Source of the DNA: Gammaproteobacteria bacterium
Lineage (GTDB): Bacteria; Pseudomonadota; Gammaproteobacteria; Xanthomonadales; Wenzhouxiangellaceae
Direction of reading: 5' to 3'
Length of the DNA: 64,000 bases
Assembly: GCA_018819105.1 (NCBI GenBank)
Contig: JAHJQV010000045.1
Location: 54,879 to 118,878 of the forward strand
Notes under the pieces: generated by a model
Told to the model about the DNA's origin: nothing
What the model saw: only the letters and a program-made list of their open reading frames with translations
Database searches by the model: none
Translations under genes and position numbers: made by a program
Part shown: piece after piece, positions 46,341-57,278 of the stretch
How positions within the stretch are numbered: the stretch's first letter is position 1
Layout: each line of letters opens with the position of its first letter

Positions 46341-47381
46341 CTACCAGCTGTAGCCCAGCGTGAAGGCGTAAATGATGTCTTCTTTTTCGGCCCCCGGGGA
46401 CGGCGAGTTGTCGTAGTCGAAGTTGACCTGGAAGGTGGCGAGAAAATTCTCGCTGACCGGATAGCGCAGGCCTGAGCGCGTGCGCAGCACAAAGTCGTCG
46501 ATGTCTTCAACACTGGTCAGCGCCTGCAGGTTATGGAAAAAGCGCAGCCAGTCGAACCACTGGTGCTCATAATCCAGGCCGAACTGGAAGGCGAGAAACT
46601 CTTCGCTGGGGGCAATGGTGAAATCCTCCCGCACATAGCTCAGTCCGGCAGTGGTGGAAAGGCGCAGTGCCTCGCTGTCAAAGAACTGGTAACCGATACC
46701 GGAACCGATGGCGGTGCGCAGATCCAGTTCCTGCAGACCATTCTGCTTGAAGCTGATGGTGTTGTTCCAGAACAGTTTCTCGCTGATGAAGCGGTCATAA
46801 CTGCCATACGCGGTCCAGTTGTCCACTGTGGTGAGGTCGTTGTCACTGCCGCGATTGAAATCCACCCCGGCGATGTAGCGGTTGAAATCGTTCTCCAGCG
46901 TGGCTTCGCCATCGACATGAAAGCGTGTGGTATCGGAGTTGCCGGAAGTGGAGTTCAGGCCGACATTGGCCTTGCCGCGCCAGTGGTATTCGTACGGGTC
47001 GATGACGGGTGCGTTGATGGCGACGATGGCAGCCAATGGCAGCGTGGTTTGGACTATGCCCGCAGTGCTGTCCGGGCTGGCCATCAGCATCAGGCTGCCG
47101 GCCGTTCCGGTGCCGGTGGCGCTGCTGATGACGCGCTCGTCCTCGGTCTGCAGCCGCAGCGGCGCGTCACTGATCAGCTCGCTCACCGCTGTCCACGGCA
47201 GTTTGATCTCACCGGCATACTGGTTGTTCAGCAACAGTTCGCCGTCAACCATGCTGATCACTTCACCAACGAAGCGCTCACCGTTTTCCATCACCACCGT
47301 GGCGGCATGAGCGGGCGTGGACAAAACCATGTTGAGCACTGACAGCAACACCGTCAGCGCAAGAAATCGTTGCAAAATCAT
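46341..47381 (-). CDS. DUF481 outer-membrane beta-barrel protein
   Basis: 346 residues. Signal peptide (ALTVLLSVLNMVLSTPAHA) and a small SH3-like segment (VVMENGERFVGEVISMVDGELLLNN), then alternating beta strands of the DUF481 (YdiY-like) family: GKANVGLNSTSGNSDTTRFHVDG and the final aromatic strand ending GYSW, the usual C-terminal Trp for barrel assembly. The frame is open for 59 further codons upstream, but the signal peptide fixes the start. Confidence 0.85.
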   Translation of the reverse strand: MILQRFLALTVLLSVLNMVLSTPAHAATVVMENGERFVGEVISMVDGELLLNNQYAGEIKLPWTAVSELISDAPLRLQTEDERVISSATGTGTAGSLMLMASPDSTAGIVQTTLPLAAIVAINAPVIDPYEYHWRGKANVGLNSTSGNSDTTRFHVDGEATLENDFNRYIAGVDFNRGSDNDLTTVDNWTAYGSYDRFISEKLFWNNTISFKQNGLQELDLRTAIGSGIGYQFFDSEALRLSTTAGLSYVREDFTIAPSEEFLAFQFGLDYEHQWFDWLRFFHNLQALTSVEDIDDFVLRTRSGLRYPVSENFLATFQVNFDYDNSPSPGAEKEDIIYAFTLGYSW

Positions 47382-47502
47382 CTTGTTGGAATCCCTCAGG
47401 CTTGAAGCGCGATTATAGCCGAAGCGTTTCGGCAATGACAGCCATGTCCACGGGCAGACACACTGTTGACACGTTCTATGTTGGCCACGGCCGCAACGCG
47501 CT

Positions 47503-48213
47503 TCAGCAATGCTTGCGCAGCAAGCGCAGGTAATGCTGGCGCGGTATGGCCTCTGCACCGAGACTGGCCAGATGCGGGGTCATCATCTGCGCATCAATCA
47601 GCTTGAAGTTCAGCTGCGCCAGCCAGTCACTCAGCGCCAGCAGGGCAATCTTGCTGCCGTCGGTGAGGCGGGAGAACATCGATTCGGCAAAGAAAACCCT
47701 GCCGATGGCGACGCCATACAGGCCGCCGGCGAGACTGTCCTCATTGGTATAGACCTCCACGCTGTGGGCATGGCCGAGTCGATGCAACTCCAGGTAGGCA
47801 TTCTGCATGTCCTGATGCAGCCAGGTGCCGTCGTCGTCTGCCGCCTCGCTGAGTTTGTCTTCATGTTGTCCCTGGCGCTGTGGATCACCCTGTCGCGGTG
47901 CGGCGCAGTGGTGGATGACGCTGGCGAAATCCCGGTTGCGGGTGGCATGAAAGCGCTGCTGCCGCAGTTTGCGCCGCAGCCGGCGCGAGCAGTGCACCTG
48001 CCCGGGCCAGAACACGGCACGCGGATCGGGTGACCACCACAGTATCGGATCGTGCTGGCCATACCAGGGAAAAATGCCATGACGGTAGGCCTGCAGCAGC
48101 CGCTCGGGGGACAGATCACCCCCCATGGCAAGCAGGCCGGGGGGATCGACCAGCGCCATTTCCGGGTCCGGAAAGGCAAACGCTGGCCAGTCGTTCAAAT
48201 CAACGATGATCAT
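47503..48213 (-). CDS. aat: Leucyl/phenylalanyl-tRNA-protein transferase
   Basis: 236 residues. FPDPEMALVDPPGLLAMGGDLSPERLLQAYRHGIFPWY and GRVFFAESMFSRLTDGSK are diagnostic. It adds Leu or Phe to N-terminal Lys/Arg and so feeds proteins to ClpAP. Its start overlaps the GNAT-like gene by four bases. Confidence 0.96.
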   Translation of the reverse strand: MIIVDLNDWPAFAFPDPEMALVDPPGLLAMGGDLSPERLLQAYRHGIFPWYGQHDPILWWSPDPRAVFWPGQVHCSRRLRRKLRQQRFHATRNRDFASVIHHCAAPRQGDPQRQGQHEDKLSEAADDDGTWLHQDMQNAYLELHRLGHAHSVEVYTNEDSLAGGLYGVAIGRVFFAESMFSRLTDGSKIALLALSDWLAQLNFKLIDAQMMTPHLASLGAEAIPRQHYLRLLRKHC

Positions 48214-49370
48214 TGCCGTTTGTATGGTGTCACGGCACTGTCAGCGTGGCCGAACGCCTGTCGCAGTTGGGCCTCAGCCTGCATTTGCTGATGCATCATG
48301 GCACGCAGTGTCGGCTGCTGAAACCAGTGACAGGTGTAGACGCTGGTGGGCACAAATCCACGTTGCAATTTGTGGCCGCCACCGGCACCCGGCTCGAACA
48401 CATCCAGACCATGCGCCAGACAGTAGTCGATGCCCTGGTAATAGCAGGTCTCGAAGTGCAGGCAGTCGATTTCAGCGATGCTGCCCCAGTAGCGTCCGTA
48501 CAGACGGCTGTCAGAACGCAGACAGATGGCAGCGGCCAGCGGTGCCTGTTCGCTGGCTGCCAGACACAGCAGCAGGCGTGGGCCAAGATCTTGCGCCAGG
48601 CGGTGCAGGCAGTCCAGCGTCAGTGCCGGGAAGTTGCCTTTTTCATGAAAGGTTTTCTCATAGCAAAGGTGGGCAAACCGCAGCTCTTCCTCGCTGGCGT
48701 CGGCACCGCTGACCCAGCGATGAGTGATGCCCTGGGCTGCCACCCGATCGCGTTCGCGGCGGATTTCCTTGCGCCGCTTGCTGCGCAGTTGCTGCAGAAA
48801 GCCGGCGAAGTCGGTGGCACCGCGTCGCTGCCAGTGAAACTGACTGTCATGCTGGATGAGAAAACCACCGTCAGCCAGCTGTTGCGCCTCGCTGGCGCTG
48901 CAGTAATTGATCTGCACACAATCGATATCGCGGGCAGCGGCCACCTGTTTGATCGCCTGCACCATCAGCGCGCTCGCGCCGGCAGCATCCATGCCGGCTA
49001 TTGCCAGCAGCGGTCTGGTCAGCAAACGTGGGCCGGTGACCGGGGAGTAGGGCACTTCAATGACCCATTTCGGGTACCAGCCGAAACCGGCCTGCTGCGC
49101 CTGTTGCGCCCAGCCCCAGTCATAAACGAAGTCACCGAAGCTGTGTGAGGTCAGATAGCCGGGGGCCGCAGCGACCACGCGATCTCGGTGCTGCAGGCTC
49201 AGGTGTAAAGGCTGCCAGCCGAGATCGTTGGCCACCGCGCCATGCTGTTCCAGGGCGAGCAGAAAGCGGCTGTCGACAAACGGATTGCTGCTGCCGTGCA
49301 GTTCGTCCCAATGCGCGGCCAGTCCGGTCAGGCTGCCATGCAGCTTGACGGTGTATTCAGCGGCAGACAA
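48210..49370 (-). CDS. GNAT-like (DUF482, FemAB-type) acyltransferase
   Basis: 386 residues. SAAEYTVKLHGSLTGLAAHWDELHGSSNPFVDSRFLLALEQ, a tandem GNAT-like core with KRRKEIRRERDRV and a C-terminal FETCYYQGIDYCLAHGLDVFEPGAGGGHKLQRGF match the DUF482 group often annotated 'peptidogalycan biosynthesis protein'. Substrate not established. It is encoded between trxB and aat, with ATGA coupling to aat. Confidence 0.85.
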   Translation of the reverse strand: MSAAEYTVKLHGSLTGLAAHWDELHGSSNPFVDSRFLLALEQHGAVANDLGWQPLHLSLQHRDRVVAAAPGYLTSHSFGDFVYDWGWAQQAQQAGFGWYPKWVIEVPYSPVTGPRLLTRPLLAIAGMDAAGASALMVQAIKQVAAARDIDCVQINYCSASEAQQLADGGFLIQHDSQFHWQRRGATDFAGFLQQLRSKRRKEIRRERDRVAAQGITHRWVSGADASEEELRFAHLCYEKTFHEKGNFPALTLDCLHRLAQDLGPRLLLCLAASEQAPLAAAICLRSDSRLYGRYWGSIAEIDCLHFETCYYQGIDYCLAHGLDVFEPGAGGGHKLQRGFVPTSVYTCHWFQQPTLRAMMHQQMQAEAQLRQAFGHADSAVTPYKRQ

Positions 49371-49391
49371 TGGCGGCAGACATGACAGTGA

Positions 49392-50390
<999 letters not shown>

Positions 50391-50626
50391 TTATCAGCCA
50401 CGTCTGCTGCAGACCATCCCCGTGCTGTTTGCAGGAACGGGGCGGGGCATAAACGGGAGGCCTGGTCAGAAGATGGATATAATAACGCGAATGACCGCTG
50501 CCTGTGCTCATTGCAAGTCGCTGTGGACTGGCTGAGTGTGCTATCCTTGCGCTGAATATGCAGCAAAAAATATATTGATTACATTGACATACAGACACAA
50601 CATCAAGCCACATCAAGATCACGCCA

Positions 50627-52912
50627 ATGACAGCAGCTGACACCGCTCACCCGATGATGCTGCGCTTGCGCGAGAGCGCTTTCGTCGTCCTCAGCCTGCT
50701 GGCTGTGTACCTGTTGTTGTGTCTGGCGAGCTTTGATGCGCGCGATCCCGGCTGGACCCACAGCATCGACACCAGCCGCCTGCACAACATGGGCGGTGTG
50801 CTGGGAGCCTGGCTGGCGGATTTTTTGCTGTCGTTCTTTGGCATCATTGCCTACACCCTGCCGCTGTTGCTGTTCTATGCGGGCTTCCGACTGCTGCGCG
50901 AGCGCGGTGACGACAGCGCCTGGGTATTGCTGATTTATCTGGGCGGTTTTGTGCTCGCGGTGTCCTGTGCCTGTGGCCTGGCACACCTGAACATGCAGGC
51001 ACCGATTGCCTGGCTGCCGTCGGGCGTCGGTGGCGGTGGCATACTCGGACAGATCGTGGTGATGCCGCTGATCGGCACGCTGGGTCTGTTGGGGGCCACC
51101 CTGCTGCTGCTGGCCTTTCTGCTTACCGGCGTAACCTTTTTCAGCGGCATTTCCTGGCTGCAGGTGATGGATCGCACCGGCTATTACACACTGTTCGTGA
51201 TCGACTCGCTGGGCAGCTGGTATCAGCAGGGCAGGGACTGGCTGGCCGGGCGCAGGGCCAGGGTCAAGCGCGATGAGGTGCGCCGCGAGGACACCCGCAA
51301 ACGGGCCCAGCGCAAGGTGCCGCAGCCAAAGATCGAACCACGTTTCGAGGCCACCAGGGCGCAGCCGAAACCACAGCTCAAGCAGCAGCCGCTGTTCAAA
51401 CAACTGGGGCCAGGCGAGTTGCCGAGTCTGGAACTGCTGGATGAAGCGCCGCTGCAGGCACGTGGTTTCAGCAATGAAGAGCTGCAGGCGATGTCGCGTC
51501 AGGTTGAATTGAAGCTGGCCGATTTCGGTGTCGAGGTCGAAGTGGTCGAAGTGCATCCGGGGCCGGTGATCACGCGCTTCGAGCTGTTGCCGGCGGCTGG
51601 CGTAAAGGGGGTGCAGATCAGCAATCTGGCCAAGGATCTGGCACGCGGGCTTAGTGTCATCTCGGTGCGCGTGGTGGATGTGATCCCCGGCAAATCGGTG
51701 ATTGGACTGGAAATCCCCAACCAAAATCGTGAAATCGTCTACCTGCGCGACGTGCTGGAATCGAAACTGTATCAGGATGCCGCATCGCCGCTGACGCTGG
51801 GGCTGGGCAAGAGCATCGGTGGTGAGCCGGTAGTGGCCGACATCAGCAAGATGCCGCATCTGCTGGTGGCCGGTACCACCGGATCGGGCAAATCGGTGGC
51901 GGTCAATTCGATGATTTTGAGCCTGGTGTACAAGGCCACCGCAGACCAGGTGCGCATGATCATGATCGATCCGAAGATGCTGGAGCTGTCGGTGTATGAA
52001 GGCATTCCGCATCTGCTCGCGCCAGTGGTCACGGACATGAAACAGGCTGCCAACGCGTTGCGCTGGTGTGTGGTGGAAATGGATCGTCGCTACCGGCTGA
52101 TGTCCGAACTGGGGGTGCGCAACCTGGCTGGCCTGAACAAGAAGCTGGATGCTGAACGCAAGCGCGGCAAACCCTTGACCGATCCGATGTTTCAGCCGAC
52201 CCACCCGGAAGACGTGCCGCCGGAGCTGGACAACCTGCCCTACATTGTGGTCATTGTGGACGAATTTGCCGACATGATGATGGTGGTCGGCAAGAAGGTC
52301 GAGGAGCTGATTGCGCGCCTGGCACAGAAGGCCAGGGCGGCGGGCATTCATCTGATTCTCGCCACCCAGCGACCATCTGTCGATGTGATCACCGGTCTGA
52401 TCAAGGCCAACATCCCCACCCGCATGGCGTTTCAGGTCTCCTCCAAAATCGATTCCCGCACCATACTAGATCAACCCGGAGCCGAGCAGCTGCTGGGCCA
52501 CGGTGACATGCTGTTTTTGCCCCCTGGCAGTGGCCTGCCGGAACGCGTGCACGGTGCCTTTGTGGACGATCACGAAGTGCATGCCATTGCCGAATCCCTG
52601 CGCAGCCAGGGTGAACCATCCTATCTGGATGATGTTCTCAATGACGTGCAGACCATGAACGATGGCCAGGTGGTCGGAGAAACCGGACTGCCGGAAGCCG
52701 GCGATGGCGAAGCCGACGAACTGTATGACCGCGCTGTGCGCATTGTCACCGAGTCACGTCGCGCCTCGATCTCCAGCGTGCAGCGACAACTGCGCATCGG
52801 TTATAACCGGGCCGCCAGACTGATCGAGGAAATGGAAGCGGCTGGCATTGTCAGTCCGCCCGAGCACAACAATCAACGTGAAGTCCTGGCCCCACCGCCA
52901 CCCAAAGACTGA
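50627..52912 (+). CDS. ftsK: DNA translocase FtsK
   Basis: 761 residues. Four N-terminal transmembrane helices anchor it at the septum, a short Arg/Lys/Pro linker follows (about residues 205-270), then the motor: alpha domain, Walker [13 protein letters not shown], Walker [13 protein letters not shown], and the C-terminal gamma winged helix ([28 protein letters not shown]) that reads KOPS. It pumps chromosome dimers to dif. The linker is short compared with E. coli. The 3' neighbour lolA is the usual one. Confidence 0.96.
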   Translation: MTAADTAHPMMLRLRESAFVVLSLLAVYLLLCLASFDARDPGWTHSIDTSRLHNMGGVLGAWLADFLLSFFGIIAYTLPLLLFYAGFRLLRERGDDSAWVLLIYLGGFVLAVSCACGLAHLNMQAPIAWLPSGVGGGGILGQIVVMPLIGTLGLLGATLLLLAFLLTGVTFFSGISWLQVMDRTGYYTLFVIDSLGSWYQQGRDWLAGRRARVKRDEVRREDTRKRAQRKVPQPKIEPRFEATRAQPKPQLKQQPLFKQLGPGELPSLELLDEAPLQARGFSNEELQAMSRQVELKLADFGVEVEVVEVHPGPVITRFELLPAAGVKGVQISNLAKDLARGLSVISVRVVDVIPGKSVIGLEIPNQNREIVYLRDVLESKLYQDAASPLTLGLGKSIGGEPVVADISKMPHLLVAGTTGSGKSVAVNSMILSLVYKATADQVRMIMIDPKMLELSVYEGIPHLLAPVVTDMKQAANALRWCVVEMDRRYRLMSELGVRNLAGLNKKLDAERKRGKPLTDPMFQPTHPEDVPPELDNLPYIVVIVDEFADMMMVVGKKVEELIARLAQKARAAGIHLILATQRPSVDVITGLIKANIPTRMAFQVSSKIDSRTILDQPGAEQLLGHGDMLFLPPGSGLPERVHGAFVDDHEVHAIAESLRSQGEPSYLDDVLNDVQTMNDGQVVGETGLPEAGDGEADELYDRAVRIVTESRRASISSVQRQLRIGYNRAARLIEEMEAAGIVSPPEHNNQREVLAPPPPKD

Positions 52913-52944
52913 TCCCTTAGCACCGCCAGCGGAACCGACCCAGC

Positions 52945-53664
52945 ATGATTCTTGAACACCAAGCGCGTCTTTTGATGACTGCAACAGCACCTCGCGCCAT
53001 GATTAACACGCTGTTGCTGTTCAGCCTGCTGCAACTGACTGCAGCGTTGTGGGCACAACAGCCTGCGGAGACTTCGCCACTGCAGCAATTTGACCAGTTC
53101 AGTACCGGTCTGCAATCGTTCAGCGCCAGCTTTGCCCAGACCGTGTTCGATGCCAACGGCAGGCAGGAAGAATTCAGTGAAGGGGTGTTTTACCTGCAGC
53201 AACCGGATCTGATGCACTGGAAATACCAGCACCCGTATCCGCAGCTGATCGTCGCCGATGGCAGCACGCTGTGGTCCTGGGACATTGATCTGGAACAGAT
53301 CACACGCCGTGACCAGAATCAGGCCGAGCAGCAGAGTCCGTTAACCCTGCTGACCGAGCCGGAGCGCCTGCGGCAGCATTTCCAGTTGCAGGCGCTGGGC
53401 GGTGATGACGATGGTCTGGCCTGGCTGGAGCTGGTGCCACTGCCGGCCGACACCAGCGCGGCCGCTGCCGATGCGGCGCCCATGGCGGAGTTTTCCCGCA
53501 TTCTGGTGGCGCTCGACGATGGCCTGCTGGCAAGGATGGTGCTGGAGGACAGTCTGGGACAGCGCACCGAAGTGCAGTTTTCCGACGCCCGGCGCAACAT
53601 CGAACTGGATCCCGAACTGTTTGAATTTGTGCCACCGGACGGGGTGGACGTGCTGGAGGGTTAA
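52945..53664 (+). CDS. lolA: Outer-membrane lipoprotein carrier LolA
   Basis: 239 residues from the first ATG. The hydrophobic segment (INTLLLFSLLQLTAALWA) is the signal peptide. The mature protein has SFSASFAQTVFDANGRQEEFSEGVFYLQQPDLMHWKYQHPYPQLIVADG, the conserved Lol barrel core, and ends with the FVPPDGVDV helper. It carries lipoproteins from LolCDE to LolB. Starts at 52975 and 52999 are equally possible; none has a good ribosome-binding site. No lolB is in the window. Confidence 0.92.
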   Translation: MILEHQARLLMTATAPRAMINTLLLFSLLQLTAALWAQQPAETSPLQQFDQFSTGLQSFSASFAQTVFDANGRQEEFSEGVFYLQQPDLMHWKYQHPYPQLIVADGSTLWSWDIDLEQITRRDQNQAEQQSPLTLLTEPERLRQHFQLQALGGDDDGLAWLELVPLPADTSAAAADAAPMAEFSRILVALDDGLLARMVLEDSLGQRTEVQFSDARRNIELDPELFEFVPPDGVDVLEG

Positions 53665-53702
53665 TCGCCTCTCTTTTAACGTGTCAATGTCCTAAGGACG
53701 CA

Positions 53703-53730
53703 TTAGACAATCATATTAGAATGATCTAAA
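53703..53730. promoter_or_regulatory. AT-rich dyad upstream of the cytochrome bd operon
   Basis: TTAGACAATCAT and ATGATCTAAA form an imperfect inverted repeat around ATTAGA in the 194-base gap between lolA and cioA. It is the only AT-rich island nearby and overlaps the likely promoter. It does not match the FNR/ANR consensus, so the regulator is unknown. Confidence 0.35.
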
Positions 53731-53861
53731 ATATTGATCTGCTGCCAATCCACGCGTACCCGGTCGGCGAACAGTTTGCTGTAACCTGAACCTCGCAGTC
53801 TGCTTGCATCAGGGTTGTCCTGGCTGCAGCACTGCCGTCACCGCAAAATGAGGAATCAATG

Positions 53862-55259
53862 ATGGACATCTGGGCCGATCCGGTATTGCTGGCGCGCATC
53901 CAGTTCGCTTTCACCATCAGCTTTCACATCGTGTTTCCGGCTTTTACCATTGGGCTGGCCAGTTATCTGGCGGTGCTGGAGTGGCGCTGGCTGCGCACCG
54001 GCAATGATGCCTATCTGGACCTGTACCGCTTCTGGGTGCGCATTTTTGCCGTGGCTTTTGGCATGGGGGTGGTGTCGGGCGTGGTCATGTCGTATCAGTT
54101 TGGAACCAACTGGTCGGTGTTTTCCGATCAGGTGGCCAATGTCATCGGCCCACTGCTGGCGTTCGAAGTGCTCACTGCTTTTTTTCTTGAGGCTTCGTTT
54201 CTTGGCATCATGCTGTTCGGCATGGGGCGGGTCAGTCGGCGCATGCACTTTGTGGCCACCTGCATTGTCGCTGTGGGCACGCTGATTTCGGCCTTCTGGA
54301 TTCTGGCCGCGAACAGCTGGATGCAGACACCACAGGGCTTTGCCATACTCGCCGATGGCCGTCTGGTGGCCACCGACTGGCTGGCGGTAATTTTCAACCC
54401 GTCGTTTCCCTATCGTCTGCTGCACATGATCACGGCGGCCTACCTGACCACGGCATTCGTGGTCGGTGGCGTGGCGGCATGGTACCTGTGGCGCAGGCGT
54501 TATCAGGAGCATGCCCGCATCATGCTGGCCAACGCCACGCTGATGGCGGTGCTGGTGGCACCCATGCAGCTGATCATCGGCGATCTGCATGGCCTCAATA
54601 CGCTGGAGCATCAACCGGTCAAGGTGGCGGCGATGGAAGGCATCTGGGAAGACGAGCAGGGGGCTGCGCTGCGTCTGATCGGCTGGCCGGATGCCAGCAC
54701 CGAAACCACCCGCTTCGCGCTGGAGATTCCAAAACTGGCCAGCCTGATACTGACCCACGATGCCAACGGCGTGGTCAAGGGGCTGAAATCCTGGCCCCGG
54801 GAAGAGCGGCCTCCGGTGGCGATTGTGTTCTGGTCATTCCGCATCATGGTCGGCATCGGCATGCTGATGATTGTGCTGGGCCTGATCAGCGGCTGGAGTT
54901 ATGTGCGCGGCAAGCTGTTTCAGCGCCGCTGGCTGCAGCTGGCCTGGATTGGCATGATGCCGGCCGGGGTCATTGCGCTGCTGGCAGGCTGGTTCGTCAC
55001 CGAAATCGGCCGACAGCCGTACACCGCCTATGGCGTGCTGCGCACCGCCGAGAGCGTGTCACCGGCGATTCTCGGGCCGCAGGTGGCCTGGTCCCTGCTC
55101 GCGTTCGTGCTCATGTATACCCTGGTTTTCGGTGCCGGCAGTTATTACATTCTGCGACTGATTGGCAAAGGGCCGCTGGGTCTGCAGGGCAGCCCGAAGT
55201 ACTATCAGCACAGCATGGAAGCCAATGGTGCACTGGCCGGAGACGGCGCCCATGCTTGA
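53862..55259 (+). CDS. cioA: Cytochrome bd-type (cyanide-insensitive) quinol oxidase subunit I
   Basis: 465 residues, about 55 shorter than E. coli CydA because the quinol (Q) loop is short (WPREERPPVAIVFW), the mark of the CIO type. Heme ligands are visible in FTISFHIVFPAFTIG (His near 19), YRLLHMITAAY and the later helix with IGMMPAGVIALLAGWFVTEIGRQP. It oxidises ubiquinol and reduces oxygen at the inner membrane. The second of two adjacent ATGs is preferred because AGGA lies seven bases upstream. Overlaps cioB by eight bases. Confidence 0.92.
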   Translation: MDIWADPVLLARIQFAFTISFHIVFPAFTIGLASYLAVLEWRWLRTGNDAYLDLYRFWVRIFAVAFGMGVVSGVVMSYQFGTNWSVFSDQVANVIGPLLAFEVLTAFFLEASFLGIMLFGMGRVSRRMHFVATCIVAVGTLISAFWILAANSWMQTPQGFAILADGRLVATDWLAVIFNPSFPYRLLHMITAAYLTTAFVVGGVAAWYLWRRRYQEHARIMLANATLMAVLVAPMQLIIGDLHGLNTLEHQPVKVAAMEGIWEDEQGAALRLIGWPDASTETTRFALEIPKLASLILTHDANGVVKGLKSWPREERPPVAIVFWSFRIMVGIGMLMIVLGLISGWSYVRGKLFQRRWLQLAWIGMMPAGVIALLAGWFVTEIGRQPYTAYGVLRTAESVSPAILGPQVAWSLLAFVLMYTLVFGAGSYYILRLIGKGPLGLQGSPKYYQHSMEANGALAGDGAHA

Positions 55260-56277
55260 TTTTTCCGCCAGCATTGACCTGCCCATGGTGTGGTTTGTCA
55301 TCATCGCTGTGGCCATGTTCCTGTATGTGCTGCTGGACGGCTTTGATCTGGGCATCGGCATACTGTTTCCGCTCGCCCCGAGTGATGACTGCCGTGATCG
55401 CATGATGAATTCGATTGCACCGTTCTGGGATGGCAATGAGACCTGGCTGGTGCTTGGCGGCGGTGGTCTGCTGGCGGCGTTTCCGTTGGCCTATGCCGTG
55501 CTGCTGCCGGCGTTCTATGTGCCCATCATTGTCATGCTGCTGGGGCTGATCATGCGTGGCGTGGCGTTCGAATTCCGCTTCAAGGCCCGCTCGGCACGCT
55601 CACGGCTGCTGTGGGATCGCGTGTTTCATTTCGGTTCGCTGGGTGCGGCCGTCAGTCAGGGCATCATTTTAGGCGCGCTGTTGTCCGGCGTGGAGGTCAG
55701 CGGTCGTGATTTTTCCGGTGGGCCACTGGACTGGGTCAATGCCTTCAGCCTGATGACCGGCGTGGCGGTGGTGTTCGGCTATGCCTTGCTGGGGGCCACC
55801 TGGCTGGTGATGAAAACCGACGCGCGCACCCAGGTCTGGGCGCGACAGGTGGCCATTTATGCGTTGCTGTTTGTCGCCGTTTTTCTGGCGCTGGTCAGTG
55901 TTGCCACGGTGATGGTCAACAGCACCATCACCGAGTTCTGGTTCAGCCGTCCCAACATCTGGTATCTGTTGCCGATTCCGCTGCTGTCGGCGCTGGTGGT
56001 GTTGGCATGCTGGCGTGACCTGCACCGGCAACAGGCCGAATATCGGCCGTTTCTGCTTGCCATTGCAATTTTCGCGCTGGCCTATCTGGGGCTGGGCATT
56101 AGTCTGTATCCGTGGATCGTGCCTTATCAGTTCAGCATCCATGAGGCGGCAGCGACCGGTCCCTCGCTGTCCTTGATGCTGCTCGGTGTGGTGCCGCTGC
56201 TGCCGCTGATTCTGGCCTACACCGGCTACAGTTACTACGTGTTCCGGGGCAAATCCTCGTCCCAGCATGGTTATTGA
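55252..56277 (+). CDS. cioB: Cytochrome bd-type quinol oxidase subunit II
   Basis: 341 residues, about nine transmembrane helices. MVWFVIIAVAMFLYVLLDGFDLGIGIL and APFWDGNETWLVLGGGGLLAAFPLAYAV are the CydB signatures. It pairs with the upstream subunit and lacks heme ligands of its own. The next gene overlaps its end by 11 bases. Confidence 0.93.
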   Translation: MLDFSASIDLPMVWFVIIAVAMFLYVLLDGFDLGIGILFPLAPSDDCRDRMMNSIAPFWDGNETWLVLGGGGLLAAFPLAYAVLLPAFYVPIIVMLLGLIMRGVAFEFRFKARSARSRLLWDRVFHFGSLGAAVSQGIILGALLSGVEVSGRDFSGGPLDWVNAFSLMTGVAVVFGYALLGATWLVMKTDARTQVWARQVAIYALLFVAVFLALVSVATVMVNSTITEFWFSRPNIWYLLPIPLLSALVVLACWRDLHRQQAEYRPFLLAIAIFALAYLGLGISLYPWIVPYQFSIHEAAATGPSLSLMLLGVVPLLPLILAYTGYSYYVFRGKSSSQHGY

Positions 56278-56422
56278 GCGCCTGCGGCTGTGGCTGCGCG
56301 CCCGTCCGCAGCGCCAGCAGCAGTGGCTGTGGTTTGTGCTGTTGTGGCTGGCTGGCCTGCTGGCCGTGACCGTGCTGGCCTGGCCATTGCGCTGGCTGGT
56401 GCGCATCAGCTCCGGTCACTGA
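56267..56422 (+). CDS. DUF2474-type small membrane protein of the bd oxidase operon
   Basis: 51 residues: a basic N-terminus (VIERLRLWLRARPQRQQQ) and one hydrophobic helix (WFVLLWLAGLLAVTVLAWPL). It starts inside the end of cioB and its size, topology and place match the DUF2474/CydX-like peptides that accompany CIO subunits and stabilise the oxidase. It is short enough to be missed by gene finders. Confidence 0.75.
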   Translation: MVIERLRLWLRARPQRQQQWLWFVLLWLAGLLAVTVLAWPLRWLVRISSGH

Positions 56423-56558
56423 TCAACAAAACGACCGAATCTGTCGGTCACAGCAGCCAGCGCGCAGACCCGACCCTTAATTGATCTTTAACATAAGACT
56501 TCCACAATACATCAATACCTGCTAATCTTGCGCGAAGGTCAATGCAAGGGAAAAGCAG

Positions 56559-57200
56559 ATGATATCAGTGATGATCGTGGATGATCATGATCTAGTGCGC
56601 ACCGGGCTCAGACACATTCTGTCTGACTGCAACGACATCGAGGTCGTTGCCGAAGCATCATCCGGTGACGAGGCCTTGCGACTGGCGCGGGAGTTTGAGC
56701 CGCAGATCATCCTGCTGGATGTCAGCATGCCGGGCCTGTCCGGTTTCGAGGTGGCAGATCGACTGCATCGCTATCACAAAAAAACCCGCACCGTCATTCT
56801 CACCGCACACGCCAAGCAGCCATTTCCGTCGCGACTGCTGGAAGCCGGTGCATCCGGTTATCTGACCAAGTCCTGCGGAGCCGATGAGCTCAGATCGGCC
56901 ATCCGTGCCGTGCATCGCGGCGATCGTTACATTGGTTCCGACATTGCCCAGCAACTGGCGCTGTCGATGCTGCCCGGCGCCGACAAGTCGCCGTTCGAAA
57001 AACTCTCATCACGGGAGATGGAAGTCACGCTGATGATGGTGCAGGGGATGACCATTAACAACATCGGTGAGGCGCTCAGCCTCAGCCCCAAGACGGTGGC
57101 CACGTACAAGTACCGGGTGTTTGAAAAATCGGAAGTCGACAACGAGGTGGCGCTGGCCTATCTCGCGCTCAAACACGGACTGATTGAAGACACCGATTGA
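56559..57200 (+). CDS. GacA/UvrY-like LuxR-family response regulator
   Basis: 213 residues. Receiver with MIVDDHDLVRTGLRHIL, D54 in IILLDVSMPG, T/K in ILTAHAKQ and GYLTKSCGADEL; C-terminal helix-turn-helix LSSREMEVTLMMVQGMTINNIGEALSLSPKTVATYKYRVFEK. The overall form is that of UvrY/GacA, the regulator that drives CsrA-sponging small RNAs in gammaproteobacteria. In E. coli uvrC follows uvrY; here rne follows convergently, so the assignment is by sequence only. Confidence 0.88.
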   Translation: MISVMIVDDHDLVRTGLRHILSDCNDIEVVAEASSGDEALRLAREFEPQIILLDVSMPGLSGFEVADRLHRYHKKTRTVILTAHAKQPFPSRLLEAGASGYLTKSCGADELRSAIRAVHRGDRYIGSDIAQQLALSMLPGADKSPFEKLSSREMEVTLMMVQGMTINNIGEALSLSPKTVATYKYRVFEKSEVDNEVALAYLALKHGLIEDTD

Positions 57201-57230
57201 GTCCGGAGCGGTCTGCCCACATGTTGTGCA

Positions 57231-57251
57231 GCCGGGACAATCCATCCCGGC
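57231..57251. other. Hairpin between convergent genes
   Basis: GCCGGGA and TCCCGGC form a 7-bp stem with a 7-nt loop in the 78-base gap between the response regulator and rne. It lacks a U tract on either strand; a possible factor-assisted or weak terminator. Confidence 0.35.
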
Positions 57252-57278
57252 CACATCACACCCACCCGACAGCAATCT

